In this document: positions 11,596-22,932 of the stretch, piece by piece
Numbering within the stretch: position 1 is the first letter of the stretch
Layout: each line of letters starts with the position of its first letter
NCBI GenBank assembly: GCA_030737875.1
Contig: CM060926.1
Location: 168,167,079 to 168,231,078, forward strand
Direction: 5' to 3'
Length of the DNA stretch: 64,000 bases
Source of the DNA: Allium sativum
Lineage: Eukaryota; Streptophyta; Magnoliopsida; Asparagales; Amaryllidaceae
Position numbers and translations under genes: made by a program
Notes under the pieces: model-generated
What the model saw: only the letters and a program-made list of their open reading frames with translations
Told to the model about the DNA's origin: nothing
Database searches by the model: none

Positions 11596-11718
11596 GGAGT
11601 ATCACCAGTTTTGCTCCAGGCGATAGTTAAATCTTTAATTAGATTTGAACGTGAAATGGTAATTGAATTTACCGATAACACCGTGGTGTTAGATTTGAAG
11701 TATAACCAGTTTTACTTC
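11596..11718 (+). other. Hairpins with conserved ACCAGTTTT loop, plus a palindrome
   Basis: 11596-11617 pairs GGAGTA with TGCTCC and 11697-11718 pairs GAAGTA with TACTTC; both loops are TMACCAGTTT. The stems differ by paired changes (G-C to A-T). Between them, 11676-11691 is the perfect palindrome TAACACCGTGGTGTTA. Confidence 0.6.
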
Positions 11719-13613
11719 ATGGGATGAATAGGTTGGGATTGGGAAATAAAATAAATGATTACTTCGGTGTGGTTCGCTAATCCCGACTAGTTTGAATTGA
11801 TATTCAAAGGAGATTAAAGAATAAATTTAAAGAATTTATCTTGGATAAAATTAATGGGAACTTTTCCCAAAGTATAGGAATATTTGAATAAAAGGATATT
11901 CTGGATTGGAATGAGGCGTATGTTGTGTTTGTGTAACACTTTTATAATATATACGCGAGTTATTCAGAAAGACCGGGTTTATCCCATTCTGAATAACTGA
12001 TTCGACGTGGTGTCGAAGATGAAGACGGTGGTCGAAGACCGGAAGTCTTCACGTCGTTTGGGTGATAACTGATGATCTTGATTGGCCTGTACACCCAAGA
12101 AGATGGAAACAGTTGGTGATCGTCCAGACGTACTTGGAGATCGATGGATATGCGGGGTACTAGGTGCCTCCGGTTTCGTTCAGACCCAGAACGGACTCGT
12201 AAATGGACTGTGTGTCTGACATTGGATTTTAGTCTGTGTGATTGATTTCTATTAAATATATATCTGTTTGGCGGCGGAGAATTTATTCTCTTGCTTAACG
12301 CCCTTCTCTGAGACGTACGAGCTCAGGGGTTATATATTGATGGATATCAAACGCATGGAGTGAATTGCCTGTGTGGCATGCCTAAGTGGCAATTGATCGA
12401 GGCTTCTGTTGAAAAGCAAAGTCTTGTGGTGATGATCAAAGCACAGCCTGTGTGGCACAGCTTTGTGTAACGTGAATTCGCGAGCCTCGCACCCCGGTTG
12501 TGAACCGAAAACGGGAGAGGACGTCAGGGAGGGCATGCGTTTCTTTCTAGCTAGAAGTGGCGTCAGTGGTTTTACACGCCCTGACGAGTTTGACTTATGT
12601 GGTTGTTGCTGTTGCGAGGCGCCTCGGTTATATCGGTTTCGGCCGATGCATTCTGGTCGGCAGACGGACCAGACTTACACCCCATAGGGTGGGGAGACGC
12701 ATGTTCAGGGTTTAAGTTTAATCCACATCGGTGGACTGGCCCTGAGGATCCAAGGCTTGACTGAGTACTTGCCTGAGACACGGGCTAGAGCGTCTCGAAT
12801 CGGTTGAGGACTATCTTTTGCCTCGGTTCATAGACGGAAATCCAATTTCCAAATACGTGACATTTGCGGTTTTAATTGTAGAACCTAGTATGGTGACATA
12901 GTGGGATGGGGCGCTCATGCCGCCTATGATTGATACTTATGATTTGAAGTTGTTTTATACACTATGCACTTAATATAGTATCAAATGATTTGTTTTAAAC
13001 GTATCAAGCATTCTTGGCTATTATAAGGTAAAAACCCTATCCTCCGGCTTGCGATTGCATTGTGTGATGGGAACTGGGTCTTATAATAGCTTCATTTTTC
13101 TTTATTTAGCATTGCGCTGTTTGTTTTATGCACTGGTATTCTTGGGAGGAAACCCGTTCCGTGTTATACGGCGTGGTCCCTTGATTTACCTAACTTTAAA
13201 AATAAAGATTAACTGTTTTAGTTCTCACACCAGTCACATGACTGACCTGGAGTTTATTGTTTTAACCTAAACTCTGGGTGCCCTTATTTTCGACACGGGC
13301 AGCTAGTAGTTTTGGTTTTGCAGATTTATATTCACAGGATCCTGGTTTACAGCTGGAATGATATCCGGAAAGCTTTGTATCCGTATATCTTCTTCTAGTT
13401 GTGTTTGTATTATTTTTCCGCTGCTATGTATTTAAATGTAATCTAAATCTCTGATATTTCTGTGTAATATTCATTTATACTCTGTATATTCTTGTAATCT
13501 GATGCATTGTTGTAATATACATTGAAATGTTCTTTTGTATGCGTTCTATTTTGTCTTGTACTCAACGCTATCCGCGTTTTCCTTTACGGGGAAGTTCGGG
13601 TCGTGTCAGTTTT

Positions 13614-14489
13614 TTTTTATTTAAAGCGGAAAACGATAAATATTTAATTAATACATAAGTGTGTCTCTAACCTCATTTAAAAATCCAAGTTCTGGTCATG
13701 CATGGTTAAGAGACAACTTATAATTTAAGCTGCGACTGACCCCATTTAAAAATCCAAGCTCTGGTTATGTGTGGTCAGGGTGCTCTTAAATCAAAAGAAA
13801 AAGAAAAGAAAATAATTTGCAATAAATAATTTTTTTATGAAATTCTCCTTAGTGCATAATAATCAGCATATCAATCCATATTCTAATCTGTGAAATGTGT
13901 TGAAATCTTATGACGTATTATGATTTGTTGATTGATGGGTATTGGGATTTGAGAGTATTTGATTTTTTCACTTAAATTGAATTATTAATTATAGTCCAAG
14001 TTCATCACTGTTTTTGAGCTTTAATTTTATAAAATTCTCTTGGAAATAATTGGAAAATATTTTTTCTTAAACTCTCTTCATTTTATATAAAATTCATCGT
14101 AAATCCGTCATTCTCTACAATGTGAAATATGCCACCTGTTCTTAGTATATTATGATTTTTGTTTGACTGATTGAGATTTATGATGACTGTTCTTCCTCTT
14201 AAGCTGAAATTATACTTTGTTTAGTCATTTTTCATTTATATTTTAAATTCTGTATCCTTTTGATGATAACAAAAGGGGGAGAATGGATTGAGATTTTGAT
14301 TTATGAGTGAATATTTTATAAATATTTTTAATTTTGAAAATTTACATTCATCTCACTCGTGCACAGTTATAGGGGGAGTTCTCTTTTGTAGGGGGAGCTA
14401 ATAAATAGGAGGAGTTTAAAATTCATTGTCAAACACATTTATTGTGCTCAAAATCTTTTATTTGTTTGTCATCATTAAAAGGGGGAGAT
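13614..14489 (+). other. 3' interior of the SIRE-like element with hairpin pair and purine tracts
   Basis: This is the continuation of the SIRE-like interior after the solo LTR. Two hairpins share the loop CATTTAAAAATCCAAG: 13663-13672 pairs with 13704-13714 (GTCTCTAACC/GGTTAAGAGAC, one bulge), and 13736-13741 with 13773-13778 (CTGACC/GGTCAG). Purine tracts of GGGGGAG type occur at about 14271, 14371, 14390 and 14477. No coding sequence is recognised. Confidence 0.65.
14477..14488 (+). promoter_or_regulatory. Polypurine tract of the SIRE-like element
   Basis: AAAAGGGGGAGA stands one base before the 3' LTR start (TGTTGTATATA). It is the expected plus-strand primer. Similar tracts upstream are a known trait of SIRE elements. 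Confidence 0.85.
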
Positions 14490-17400
14490 TGTTGTATATA
14501 ACGGTGTTGTATACACAATTATATGATTTTTGTTTGATGATAACAACCAAATAAATATTATTATTAATGTGTTTGAAATCGTGCTGGTATTCTACATCAC
14601 ATACAGGAATATCATATTTATATTTAAATAGAATACGACTGTATAGATATTCATATTTTCTTACAGTATTTTATTTAAATTAAATATTATATTTCAAACA
14701 CTCGAACAGTACAATTATTTACAACCACTATTTAATCACTTCACATAATTTGTACTTGTAAATACACAGTATAGGATAAACAAATTTTGTTTGACGACAA
14801 TAAAATAATATTTTATTTCAATCAAATTTGTTTATTACATGTATCAGTACAATTCTCTCACAGCTCCTCAGTACAGTTCATTCATTGTCACTCAGCTATA
14901 CATACACAATAGATACGCAGTTACTTTATATATATATACATTGACTGATATACAGTTTCAGACTCATATTTGACACTACACACTGTCTTCTTGTCTTCAG
15001 TCTTCAATCTTCTGTCTTCACTGCTTACAGTCAGTCCAGTCATCACCTGCTTACCTGTCAAATAAAACAGAAACACACACAGTACACTGCAACAAGAATA
15101 ATTTTCAAAACACATGCGAATATAAATTTTATTTCGAAAATTTTATATGCCTCAGATTTCTGGTGTGTTTCTCATCATTTTTCATGACTTGATCTGATTT
15201 ATAAAACCATCAATCTGTGTCTAGACAGCTTGTGATATTCACAGTGATACACTGTAAATACCACAAGGTAGACAGTATGTATAAACAATGCAGGGACAGG
15301 AAAACTTGACTGATGGCTGCATATACACACGTGTATAAATATACACGTGTGCACTGCCTCGCCAATCAGCGTGCAACTGAGGAGTAGCCACTTGGACCTT
15401 CTCGACTCAGTGCACATGTCAACACACATCAAAATGGTCGAGCCAAGCCCAAGACTGCTCAGGAAATAATAAAGCCAAAGTGAAATCAACTCAACAGCTC
15501 AAGTGGTCGAGCCATTACAAGACAGGTATGAAAGCATGCAACAGCAATGGTTCAAGTGTGGAGCTATAAGGCATTTCATAACAATCAAGTTATAATACAA
15601 TGTGCACAAGAATGGTCAAAGCAGCAAGCACAAGCTCAAGTATATATAAGTGTTCAAGTTGCAAGTGCAGCAAGTGGTCGGATCAAGCCAAACATGGTCG
15701 AGAGTAATACAAGTACAAACATGTACTCATAGCATGAATAAGCAAACAGGTGGGAACAGCAATATACACTCACATGAAGATCACACAAAGAAGTGCAACT
15801 ATACTTTCAGTCGATATAATCATGGTTTGGCTACAAAATGGTCAAGCAACATTACATAAAAGTATACAACATGGTTCAGCATGGTGAATGGAGCTGATAC
15901 AGCAAGACATGAAGGTGCAACAAGGTCAAAGTCGCATGACAAGCATGTGATACACAGCAAAAATCTGATGGCCGAGACATGTACATATCAAATAAATGAT
16001 GCACAAGAACATGAAGGTGAACCATGTAAGCAATGACAAGAGTAACAATTATATTTCCAGATGTCTAGAATATCCAGTGGGACAACAACGCTTAATTCCA
16101 GTTTTGTGTTGATGTGTTCAGAGATGTGTAAACAAGTTTTTGGAAAGAATTCAAGGAAAGTGTTAATCAGCTAATTGGAATGCAAGAATCAATGATTCCA
16201 GAAATATAGCATGGTGACAAGGCAGAATTCAATCTCGTCATTTTTATATGGGTTCCATTTTTTTATGCATACATATCAGGCTGCAAAATCATCAAGTAGA
16301 TTCACGGCATGACAACAAATAAAGCAAGAGAACAAATCATGGGAGAAATCACAGTTTCCAGTTTTGAGAAGATTGTTTTGGCGAGTACACATCAGTGAAA
16401 TCAGAGGAAATGAATTTGGAAATTTATCACTCAAGTTTATTTCCAGAAAAATAATGAGCATGTTGTTTTTTGGCAAGAAGTAAATTCATTGTTTCCGGTT
16501 TTACAAATCACTTATCAATCAGTGAATTGGATAAATGCTACAAAAAAAAAAAACATTTCTTTTGTGTGGCAAGAATTTATTTCAGATTTTATCATGCCAT
16601 ATCAAAGCCGAGCAACAAACTGCCAAAATCACGCAGCATTTCAAAAGAGGAAAACAACACAAAAGGCTTCAATCTTTCCAGAATTTATTCAATGACAGAC
16701 AATCAAATTGCAAAGGGGGCAATTGATTTTACAAATTACTTTCATCGATGGCCATTTTCAAAAACCAGGTTCAAAATTTAAATCGAAGAACCAAAAAGGG
16801 AAAGCGTGCAAATCAGGGAACAATCAGCCAAGTCATTCATATTGAAATCAGAGAATATACGGATTTTAATAATCCTATAACTACACCAATCATCACTGGA
16901 AAACATCCATCGAAACCAGAAAACAATTCGAAAGAAATTCAAAGAGAAATAAGTCAGAGAGCTCACTTTTTAGGGTTTCGATAGAGAACAAATCCCAAAT
17001 CGAAGTATCATAGAGCAACATAGTTTCGAGCATCAAAGAGAAATCCAGATCAACATCAACCGATCGATTTGAGGGAAGAAGAAACCCTAATCCCCAATTT
17101 GAGGTCGCCATTTTTGAGTTCCAGAGCAAAAGATAACGGGCTGAACTAATTTGAAAAGGGCCGGCCAAGAAATGAAAAGGAGCTTGGGCTTTGTTTTTTA
17201 AAAAGGGGATGACCCTTTATTACTAAACTCCTTTATCTTCTTTTAGGGTTTTTATTTGTTTAATTCATGTTGTATTTCATTTTTGTTTTGTAAACCGTCT
17301 CATGCAGTTTCTAGAATTCTGTAAAAATCTAGGGGAGAATCAGTCAGGGTGTTGACTGTCAGTTTCAGAGTCTGTAAAATCTGGGTTACGGATTACAGGG

Positions 17401-17716
17401 TTGTAATTCGGGGAAATCTGATCGAGGGGATATCGGTCAGTCTACGGTTTTGAGCGTAGGGTTAGGACAGGAGCAGGCGCTGCGAGTGTACATGGTCTTG
17501 TATGCGGGATATGTTCTATCACCTAGTAGAAACCTTAGAAATGCAGCAGTAGGCAGAGTTTTGCCAAAGCTGGGTATATCTGTGTGTGATTTATTTTTGC
17601 ATTTCTGTTTCTGCTATATTCTGTGATCTGCTTATCTTGTTAGATTTTTAAATTCAGTTAAAAACTGTGATAAACCCTATTCAACCCCCCCCTCTAGGGT
17701 TAATCTAGATCCAACA
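14490..17716 (+). repeat. 3' LTR of the SIRE-like element, 3227 bp, complete
   Basis: It starts TGTTGTATATA after the purine tract and ends GATCCAACA, giving TGTTG/CAACA inverted ends. It is the same as 234-3266 apart from scattered substitutions and a few short indels, for example the A run near 16545. The low divergence by eye suggests a fairly recent insertion. Confidence 0.92.
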
Positions 17717-17717
17717 C

Positions 17718-19370
17718 TTAAGGCAACAAAGGTGGATGGAGTTCTTAGCGTCCTACGACTTCGAAATAGCCTATACCCCTGGCAAGGGTAACGTGGTGGC
17801 AGACGCATTAAGTAGAAAAAGATTATCCTTAAGTCCTTTGTTTGTTGAGCGGTGAAGTTTAGAATTCATTTCGATGTTTGACTTTAGACCTTCCGTTGAC
17901 TTCGTACCTGGTTTGATAGCATCCTTGGAGGTCAGACCTACGCTTTTGGGACGGATTGGCGAGGCACAGCGAGACGACCCGCAGTTGGTTGAGTTAGTAG
18001 AAAAACTCAAAGGAGGGGAGTCATCAAGCCATCTCCGTAGGTATACCCTAGACGATAAGGGTTGGTTACATAGGGACAGTAGACTTTGTATACCAAAAGA
18101 CGATGACCTAAGGAAGACTATTCTTGACGAAGCACATCATTCGAAGATGACCATTCATCCCGGCGGGGACAAGATGTACAAAGACATGAAGAGAGTTTAC
18201 TTTTGGGCCGGCATGAAGAAAGATGTGGCCGAGTATGTCGCTAGATGCTTGGTGTGCCAACAAGAAAAAGCGGAGCAAAAGAAACCCGGAGGGTTGCTTC
18301 ACCCATTGGAGGTTCCACTATGGAAGTGGGAAAGTGTCTCGATGGATTTTGTGGATGGGTTACCGCGATCAAGGAAGGGTAATACGGGAATTTGGGTTAT
18401 AGTAGATTGACTTACTAAAAGCGCCCATTTCATTCCCGTAAAGATTAAGAGGACTGCTCCATGGTTAGCCTCCGTATACGTTCGAGAAATAGTTTGTTTG
18501 CACGGTGTTCCTTCTGGCATAGGGAGCGACCGCGATCCTATTTTCACTAGCGAATTTTGGAGAAGCTTACAAGAGGCGGTAGGGACTCAGTTATGTTTGG
18601 GCACCGCATATCATCCTCAGACGGACGGCTAGACCAAGAGGGTGAATCGCTTTCTAGAGGATCTGTTGAGGCTATGTATCCTAGACTTTGGGGGTACGTG
18701 GGAAGAGCATCTTCCATTGGTGGAGTTCGCATATAATAACAGCTTTCAGTCCAGCATTGGTATGGCACCATTCGAAGCTCTTTATGGACGACCTTGTCGT
18801 TCACCTACATGTTGGTGGGAATCTACGGATAAGATCTTACTTGGGCCCGATATGATTAGGGAGACTTCGGAGAAGATCGACTTGATTCGAAGGAGGATGA
18901 AAGCAGCAAAGGATAGGCAGAAATCTTATGCGGATAAGAGGAGGACAGATCTCGAGTTTGAATTTGGGGACATGGTCTTTGTAAATGTGTCTCCATTACG
19001 GAATGTTTTTCGCTTTGGGTCCGTTGGGAAATTAGCCCCAAGGTTTGTAGGGTCGTTTCCTATTAAGGAGAAAATTGGACAGATGGCGTATAAAGTGGAG
19101 TTGCCCGAGAGACTTAGTGGTGTACATGACGTATTCCATGTGTCACATTTGAGGAAGTGCTTGCATGAGACCGCGGAAGTGGTAGAGCCGAGCTTTCTTA
19201 GAGAGGTGGAGATAGAGCGTGATGCGACAATTCGACGAGCTCCTACGCGCATTCTTGGGTCGAAGATCAAGAGGTTGAGGAATCGAGAGGTCAGACTAGT
19301 CAAAGTGCAATGGGGATACGATGAGAGCAACGCTACTTGGGAGACAGAAGAGAAGATGCGTTCACGATAA
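17718..19370 (+). pseudogene. Ty3/gypsy pol, 3' part: RNase H end, integrase, chromodomain
   Basis: One frame of 550 codons runs to a TGA stop. It begins in RNase H ([13 protein letters not shown], then [13 protein letters not shown]), cut by the SIRE-like insertion. Integrase follows: the zinc-binding HH/CC region (EAHH...IHPGG, C-x2-C in CLVCQQ), catalytic Asp at 18345 (MDF) and Asp at 18528 (SDRDP). The expected Glu 36 codons later, at 18636, reads Lys. A C-terminal chromodomain-like segment (LVKVQWGY...ATWE) places it with chromoviruses, probably Tekay/Del. In-frame stops occur at 17853 (TGA), 18408 (TGA) and 18630 (TAG), with no frameshift. At 18408 and 18630 the family expects Arg and Gln, so these are single C-to-T changes. 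Confidence 0.9.
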
Positions 19371-19998
19371 CCTTTTCTTTTTGAGGGTATGTCTTTTAAT
19401 TTCTCCTTTATCGCTTAGCTTGTACTTATCTTATCTTTAGTATATCCTCTTGCTAGTATCTTTGTCCTTTAGTTAGGATAATCCTATGGTTAAAACATGT
19501 GTTTGAGACATGTTATTTATGGTGGATGCAAAGTGGATGCAAGTGTTTGCTAGTGGTTGCTCGTGGATGCATATACACACACTATTAGGCACCAGATCGG
19601 CTCAGTCACTTCATATTGCATATTGCATATATATGGACGTATTTAGTAAAATGGATGTATAATGGTTGTATTATCATATAGTTGCTGCATTCGGGTGGAT
19701 GGTTGTGCACGCATATAGAATTAATTTGTATCATTAGGAATCTTTTGCATACATATTGGACGCATGGCACTATCATGAATTGCACTAAGGAGGTCGACTG
19801 AATCAGTAGACCGCCTAATTTTGCATTAGATATGGACATATACGCACACTGTGCATATAAACATTAAAGCATTAGAAGTCTTTTAAGGACAATGGATGCT
19901 GGTATTTGATGGTTGAGTAGATGGACGATTAGATGGTAGGATATACATTCTTCTTGACTTGGAGATTTCGGGGACGAAATCCTTTATGGAGGGTAGAA
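19371..19998 (+). other. Untranslated tail and polypurine tract of the Ty3 element
   Basis: No coding is seen. The tail has repeated GGATGCA/GGTTGC motifs (19527-19572) and ends with GATTTCGGGGACGAAATCC and a purine tract GGAGGGTAGAA (19988-19998) next to the LTR. The same end, in reverse, is found at 27136-27180 in the nested element, showing that the two are related. Confidence 0.8.
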
Positions 19999-20358
19999 TG
20001 TAACACCCCGTAATTTTATAACATTAAAATTCACAAATTAAAGTATACTTAATTTTTAGAAAAAAATTAAGTGAAATGGGTTGCGTAGAGAAATATATAT
20101 ATATATTTATATATATATATATAAATTAAAAATTAAATAAATAAATATGCGAAAAAGTTCAAAACAGCGAATTGGGAGGGGGAATAACCGAACCGGCCCA
20201 TTTTTGAGGTCGACCCGAGCCTTGCTGGGTCGACTAGGGGTTAATCCCGGGTGTTTGGCTGTCAACCCGTGGGCCAACTCGCTCAAATGCAGATTTTGCA
20301 TTTGATTGGTTCTTATGGTTCAGGGTTAATCTAATGGTCCTAAATAACTTCCTACACC

Positions 20359-20366
20359 TATAAATA
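20359..20366 (+). promoter_or_regulatory. TATA box of the Ty3 LTR promoter
   Basis: TATAAATA lies 360 bases into the LTR with no other strong TATA near. Transcription would start about 30 bases downstream, leaving a long leader through the rest of the LTR. Confidence 0.6.
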
Positions 20367-21414
20367 CATCCTAATGCTAACCCTAAACCTAATTAAAATA
20401 GAATAGTTACCGTCATACCATCGCCATGGAAATCAATGGAGCCGCCGCCAACTAAGAAAGAAGAAAAGAAAATTCAATTCTAATTCTCTCAACCCTAAAG
20501 CAAAGCAAAACTCTCTCTTTTCTTCTCTAAATTGTGAGTATGATGATCTTAACAAGATTATTATCATTTTAATTAGGTTGAGTTATGAATGGATTATGAG
20601 TAGATGATGTGAATTATCATATATGTTGTTGTAAACCCCTTTTGCTATCATGTATATTGTAAATCCAATGTTATGTGATGATGATATCTTATATGTTGTA
20701 AATCATGCTATGATGATGTTATGTATGTTGAAAGTTTCTATGCTAAGTTTTGATGAATCATACGTGTTAAAAAGGCCATGATGTTACCATCTATGCTAGT
20801 TAGTTCATATTAATTAAATCATCATGTTTGGGTTATGTTGATCTATATGACAAGTCACATATGCAAGTTAGATTGATTAGAAAAGTTATGAACATATACC
20901 AAGACATCTATTATGACATCTCGAATTATGCTATGACATATGTGATATCCTATGCTAGTTCACACAATCATTATGTTGCCTAAGAACCCCATATGCAAGT
21001 TTATGTATAGATTTGGGCTATGATCATATCATATAAATTGAGACATTTAACAAGTTGACACCTTTTGATCCTTAACATGTGTAGTTTATGCAAGTTTCAC
21101 CCCTATTATGATTAGATTTATTTTAATTGTCTATATGTTGTGATAATTTATCTTTGTGCTAGGTGTTAGACTATACAAGTCTAGCCTATATTATGCATTG
21201 AATAAGCGAACGTATAAACGTGGGGTAGGGGTAATATTAAGGATTTAATATTAAAAAGTTGGGGTGCAATTGATATGATTTTTCATGCCATAAGTGGATG
21301 GCCATAATTGAGTCAATTATGGACAACTTTAAAAGTTGACTTAATTAATAATTTGAATAGGGAATTATTAAAACTGGGGTAAAAGATTTTAAGTGTTAAT
21401 CAATCCTTAGGACA

Positions 21415-21612
21415 CGAGGTTGGACTTTGTGACGTAAACCTGCCCGGCAAATCCAGTGGTCACAAATGTTAGCCCAATGTGAGAGGTCCTAGGCCTAAAC
21501 TAAAGCATAACAGTTGTAAAGACACGAGGTTAGACTCTTTTATGGTGTGAGACCGCCCGGACCCGCCCGGCAAATCCAGCTGCCATAAATGCCAGTCTAA
21601 TGTGAGAGGTCT
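21415..21612 (+). other. Duplicated covarying hairpin module in the Ty3 LTR
   Basis: Copy A pairs TTTGTGAC (21426) with GTCACAAA (21459) inside an outer TTGG/CCAA stem. Copy B pairs TTTATGG (21539) with CCATAAA (21583) inside TTAGACT/AGTCTAA (21530/21594). Both have GACACGAGGTT at the start, CCGCCCGGCAAATCCAG-like loops (CTGCCCGGCAAATCCAG in A), and AATGTGAGAGGTC at the end. The module lies 1.06-1.25 kb after the TATA box. Confidence 0.7.
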
Positions 21613-21690
21613 TTATGAGGTTATGGCCTGAATGAATTAAGAAATACTTAACCAGATAAACATGTAAAGTGGGACATGGGGGTTAAGTAG

Positions 21691-21736
21691 GTGCCTTGGG
21701 TGGCACGAGGAATCTAGGGGGTGCCCTTAGTGGCAT
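21691..21736 (+). other. Two GTGCC/GGCAC-type hairpins
   Basis: GTGCCTTGGGTGGCAC at 21691 and GTGCCCTTAGTGGCAT at 21721 form short stem-loops with similar loops. TGCC...GGCA pairs are also seen at 12366-12391 in the giant solo LTR. Confidence 0.5.
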
Positions 21737-22783
21737 GTGAAATACGATTAGTAAGACTTAACCAAACACACATGTAAATGAACATGACTAAGAGGGTTAA
21801 GTGGGATATACTAGTGACAAGCTTAGGTGGGTAGCTTGTGGGGGCCCATTTCGACCAGTATACCAAACGTATCTTTGTGGGCTCGACCCAAGTCGAGGAC
21901 GGGACACGCATGCTGGGTTTGACTGTAAGAGGCCAAAACGGGGGGGGGGGGGGGGGGTAACGCAAGTCCAACGGGTTTCATATGCGTTTGTGGACCCGGG
22001 CTGGTAGATAAGACGTTCTTGCATCGTGTAGGTATAAGCCGTGCATTCTCAAGTTGTATCGGGTTGGCACTTTAGGGGAGTGATACACCCCACTGTGGGG
22101 CCAGCACGGGTATCTACGAGTAGGGAGCCGATCGAAAGTGGGTTGTGGGGTACACCTAGTGGAGATAGGGGCAGACGACACCTATGTAGTCAGCTAGGGG
22201 TACGTAAGGCTATTTATAAAATTTCTGTGTGAAGCAAGTGGGATCAAACAATAGGGTGACTGGTGTGGTGCAGTGTAGTAATGTGCGGTGCAGTGTAGTA
22301 ATCATTTGTTAGTAATTAGGTGTGCCTTTACCGTTATCTTAAACGCTATCTTTATCTTCCTAAGAGTTCATAGACATTTACTTGTCTTCCAGCTTATGCC
22401 TTAGTCTAGTTATTTTGAAAATAGTATTGTTAGAATTATCATACTCACCAGACTTTATGTCTGACCCCCTCTATTTCTATCCTTTTTCCCCCTCCAGGTC
22501 CTCAGGTTGGGCCCAGCTCTAGTGGAGTTTGATTGAATTGCTTCATCTCTCTTTGGAAAGCTTGGACCGTTGAAATAAAGTCCAGCTTGTTATCTTTTTA
22601 ATGGTTATTTATGTAATGGGATTATGTATTTTGTTTTTATGAAGATGGATATTGTACTTGGTTATGATCTATGGTTTTATGATGTAACAAACATGTTTAA
22701 TTTCCGCTGCAATAAAATGAAGTTTTAGATCTCCAAGTACTATTTATTATCTGTCTTGTTGTAATTTTTCTGTTCTATATTCA

Positions 22784-22788
22784 CTTAT
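22784..22788. repeat. Left target-site duplication (CTTAT) of the nested element
   Basis: CTTAT precedes TGTAACACCCC and is repeated at 33384-33388 directly after TGTTACA. The Ty3 LTR reads on smoothly across the two flanks when compared with positions 160-233. Confidence 0.93.
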
Positions 22789-22894
22789 TGTAACACCCCA
22801 CCTCTGCTAGGGTCACTCACAAGGGAATGCACTAGGTTTGGTGAAGCATTATCGAGGTAAACATGCACAGAAATATTACAAGACAGAACAGATA

Positions 22895-22932
<38 letters not shown>

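Larger units (their letters stand above)
6838..13608 (+). mobile_element. Giant solo LTR (6.77 kb) of a Ty3/gypsy-like element
   Basis: It begins TGTAATAACCCG, ends GGGTCGTGTCA, and is flanked by the 5-bp direct repeat GTTTT (6833-6837 and 13609-13613). No second copy of the ends, primer-binding site, purine tract or pol/gag coding sequence is seen inside, so it reads as one LTR left after LTR-LTR recombination. The start resembles the other Ty3 LTRs here (TGTAACACCCCG, TGTAACAACCCG). Inside are a GC-rich leader-like stretch (7815-8127), a splice-donor-like site, three tandem-repeat blocks and several hairpin pairs. A non-autonomous element with other boundaries is the alternative. The length is unusually large for an LTR. 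Confidence 0.75.
234..17716 (+). mobile_element. Non-autonomous SIRE-like Ty1/copia retrotransposon, nested and interrupted
   Basis: Two near-identical copies of about 3 kb (234-3266 and 14490-17716) flank an interior with a tRNA-iMet type primer site at 3269, one gag-like frame, and several purine tracts of the AAAAGGGGGAGA type before the 3' LTR. This layout, together with the gag protein, is typical of the SIRE/Maximus lineage. Protease, integrase, reverse transcriptase and RNase H are absent. Without the solo LTR at 6838-13608 and one copy of its target duplication, the interior is about 4.4 kb. The element is inserted in a Ty3 pol gene: RNase H codons begin directly after its last base. 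A different Ty3 LTR interrupts its 5' LTR. Confidence 0.85.
19999..22788 (+). repeat. Ty3 3' LTR, left part (2790 bp)
   Basis: It starts TGTAACACCCCG and runs to CACTTAT, where the reverse-strand element is inserted. It contains a TATA box (20359), duplicated hairpins (21415-21612), TGCC...GGCA hairpins (21691-21706, 21721-21736) and an 18-base G run (21940-21957). Its end is near-identical in plan to positions 1-233. Confidence 0.88.

Noticed and set aside
18299..19330. Minus-strand frames opposite integrase
   Set aside because: Shadows of the pol frame, which carries all recognisable motifs.
20380..20400. CCCTAAACCTA telomere-like motif
   Set aside because: Only one or two imperfect units, no array.
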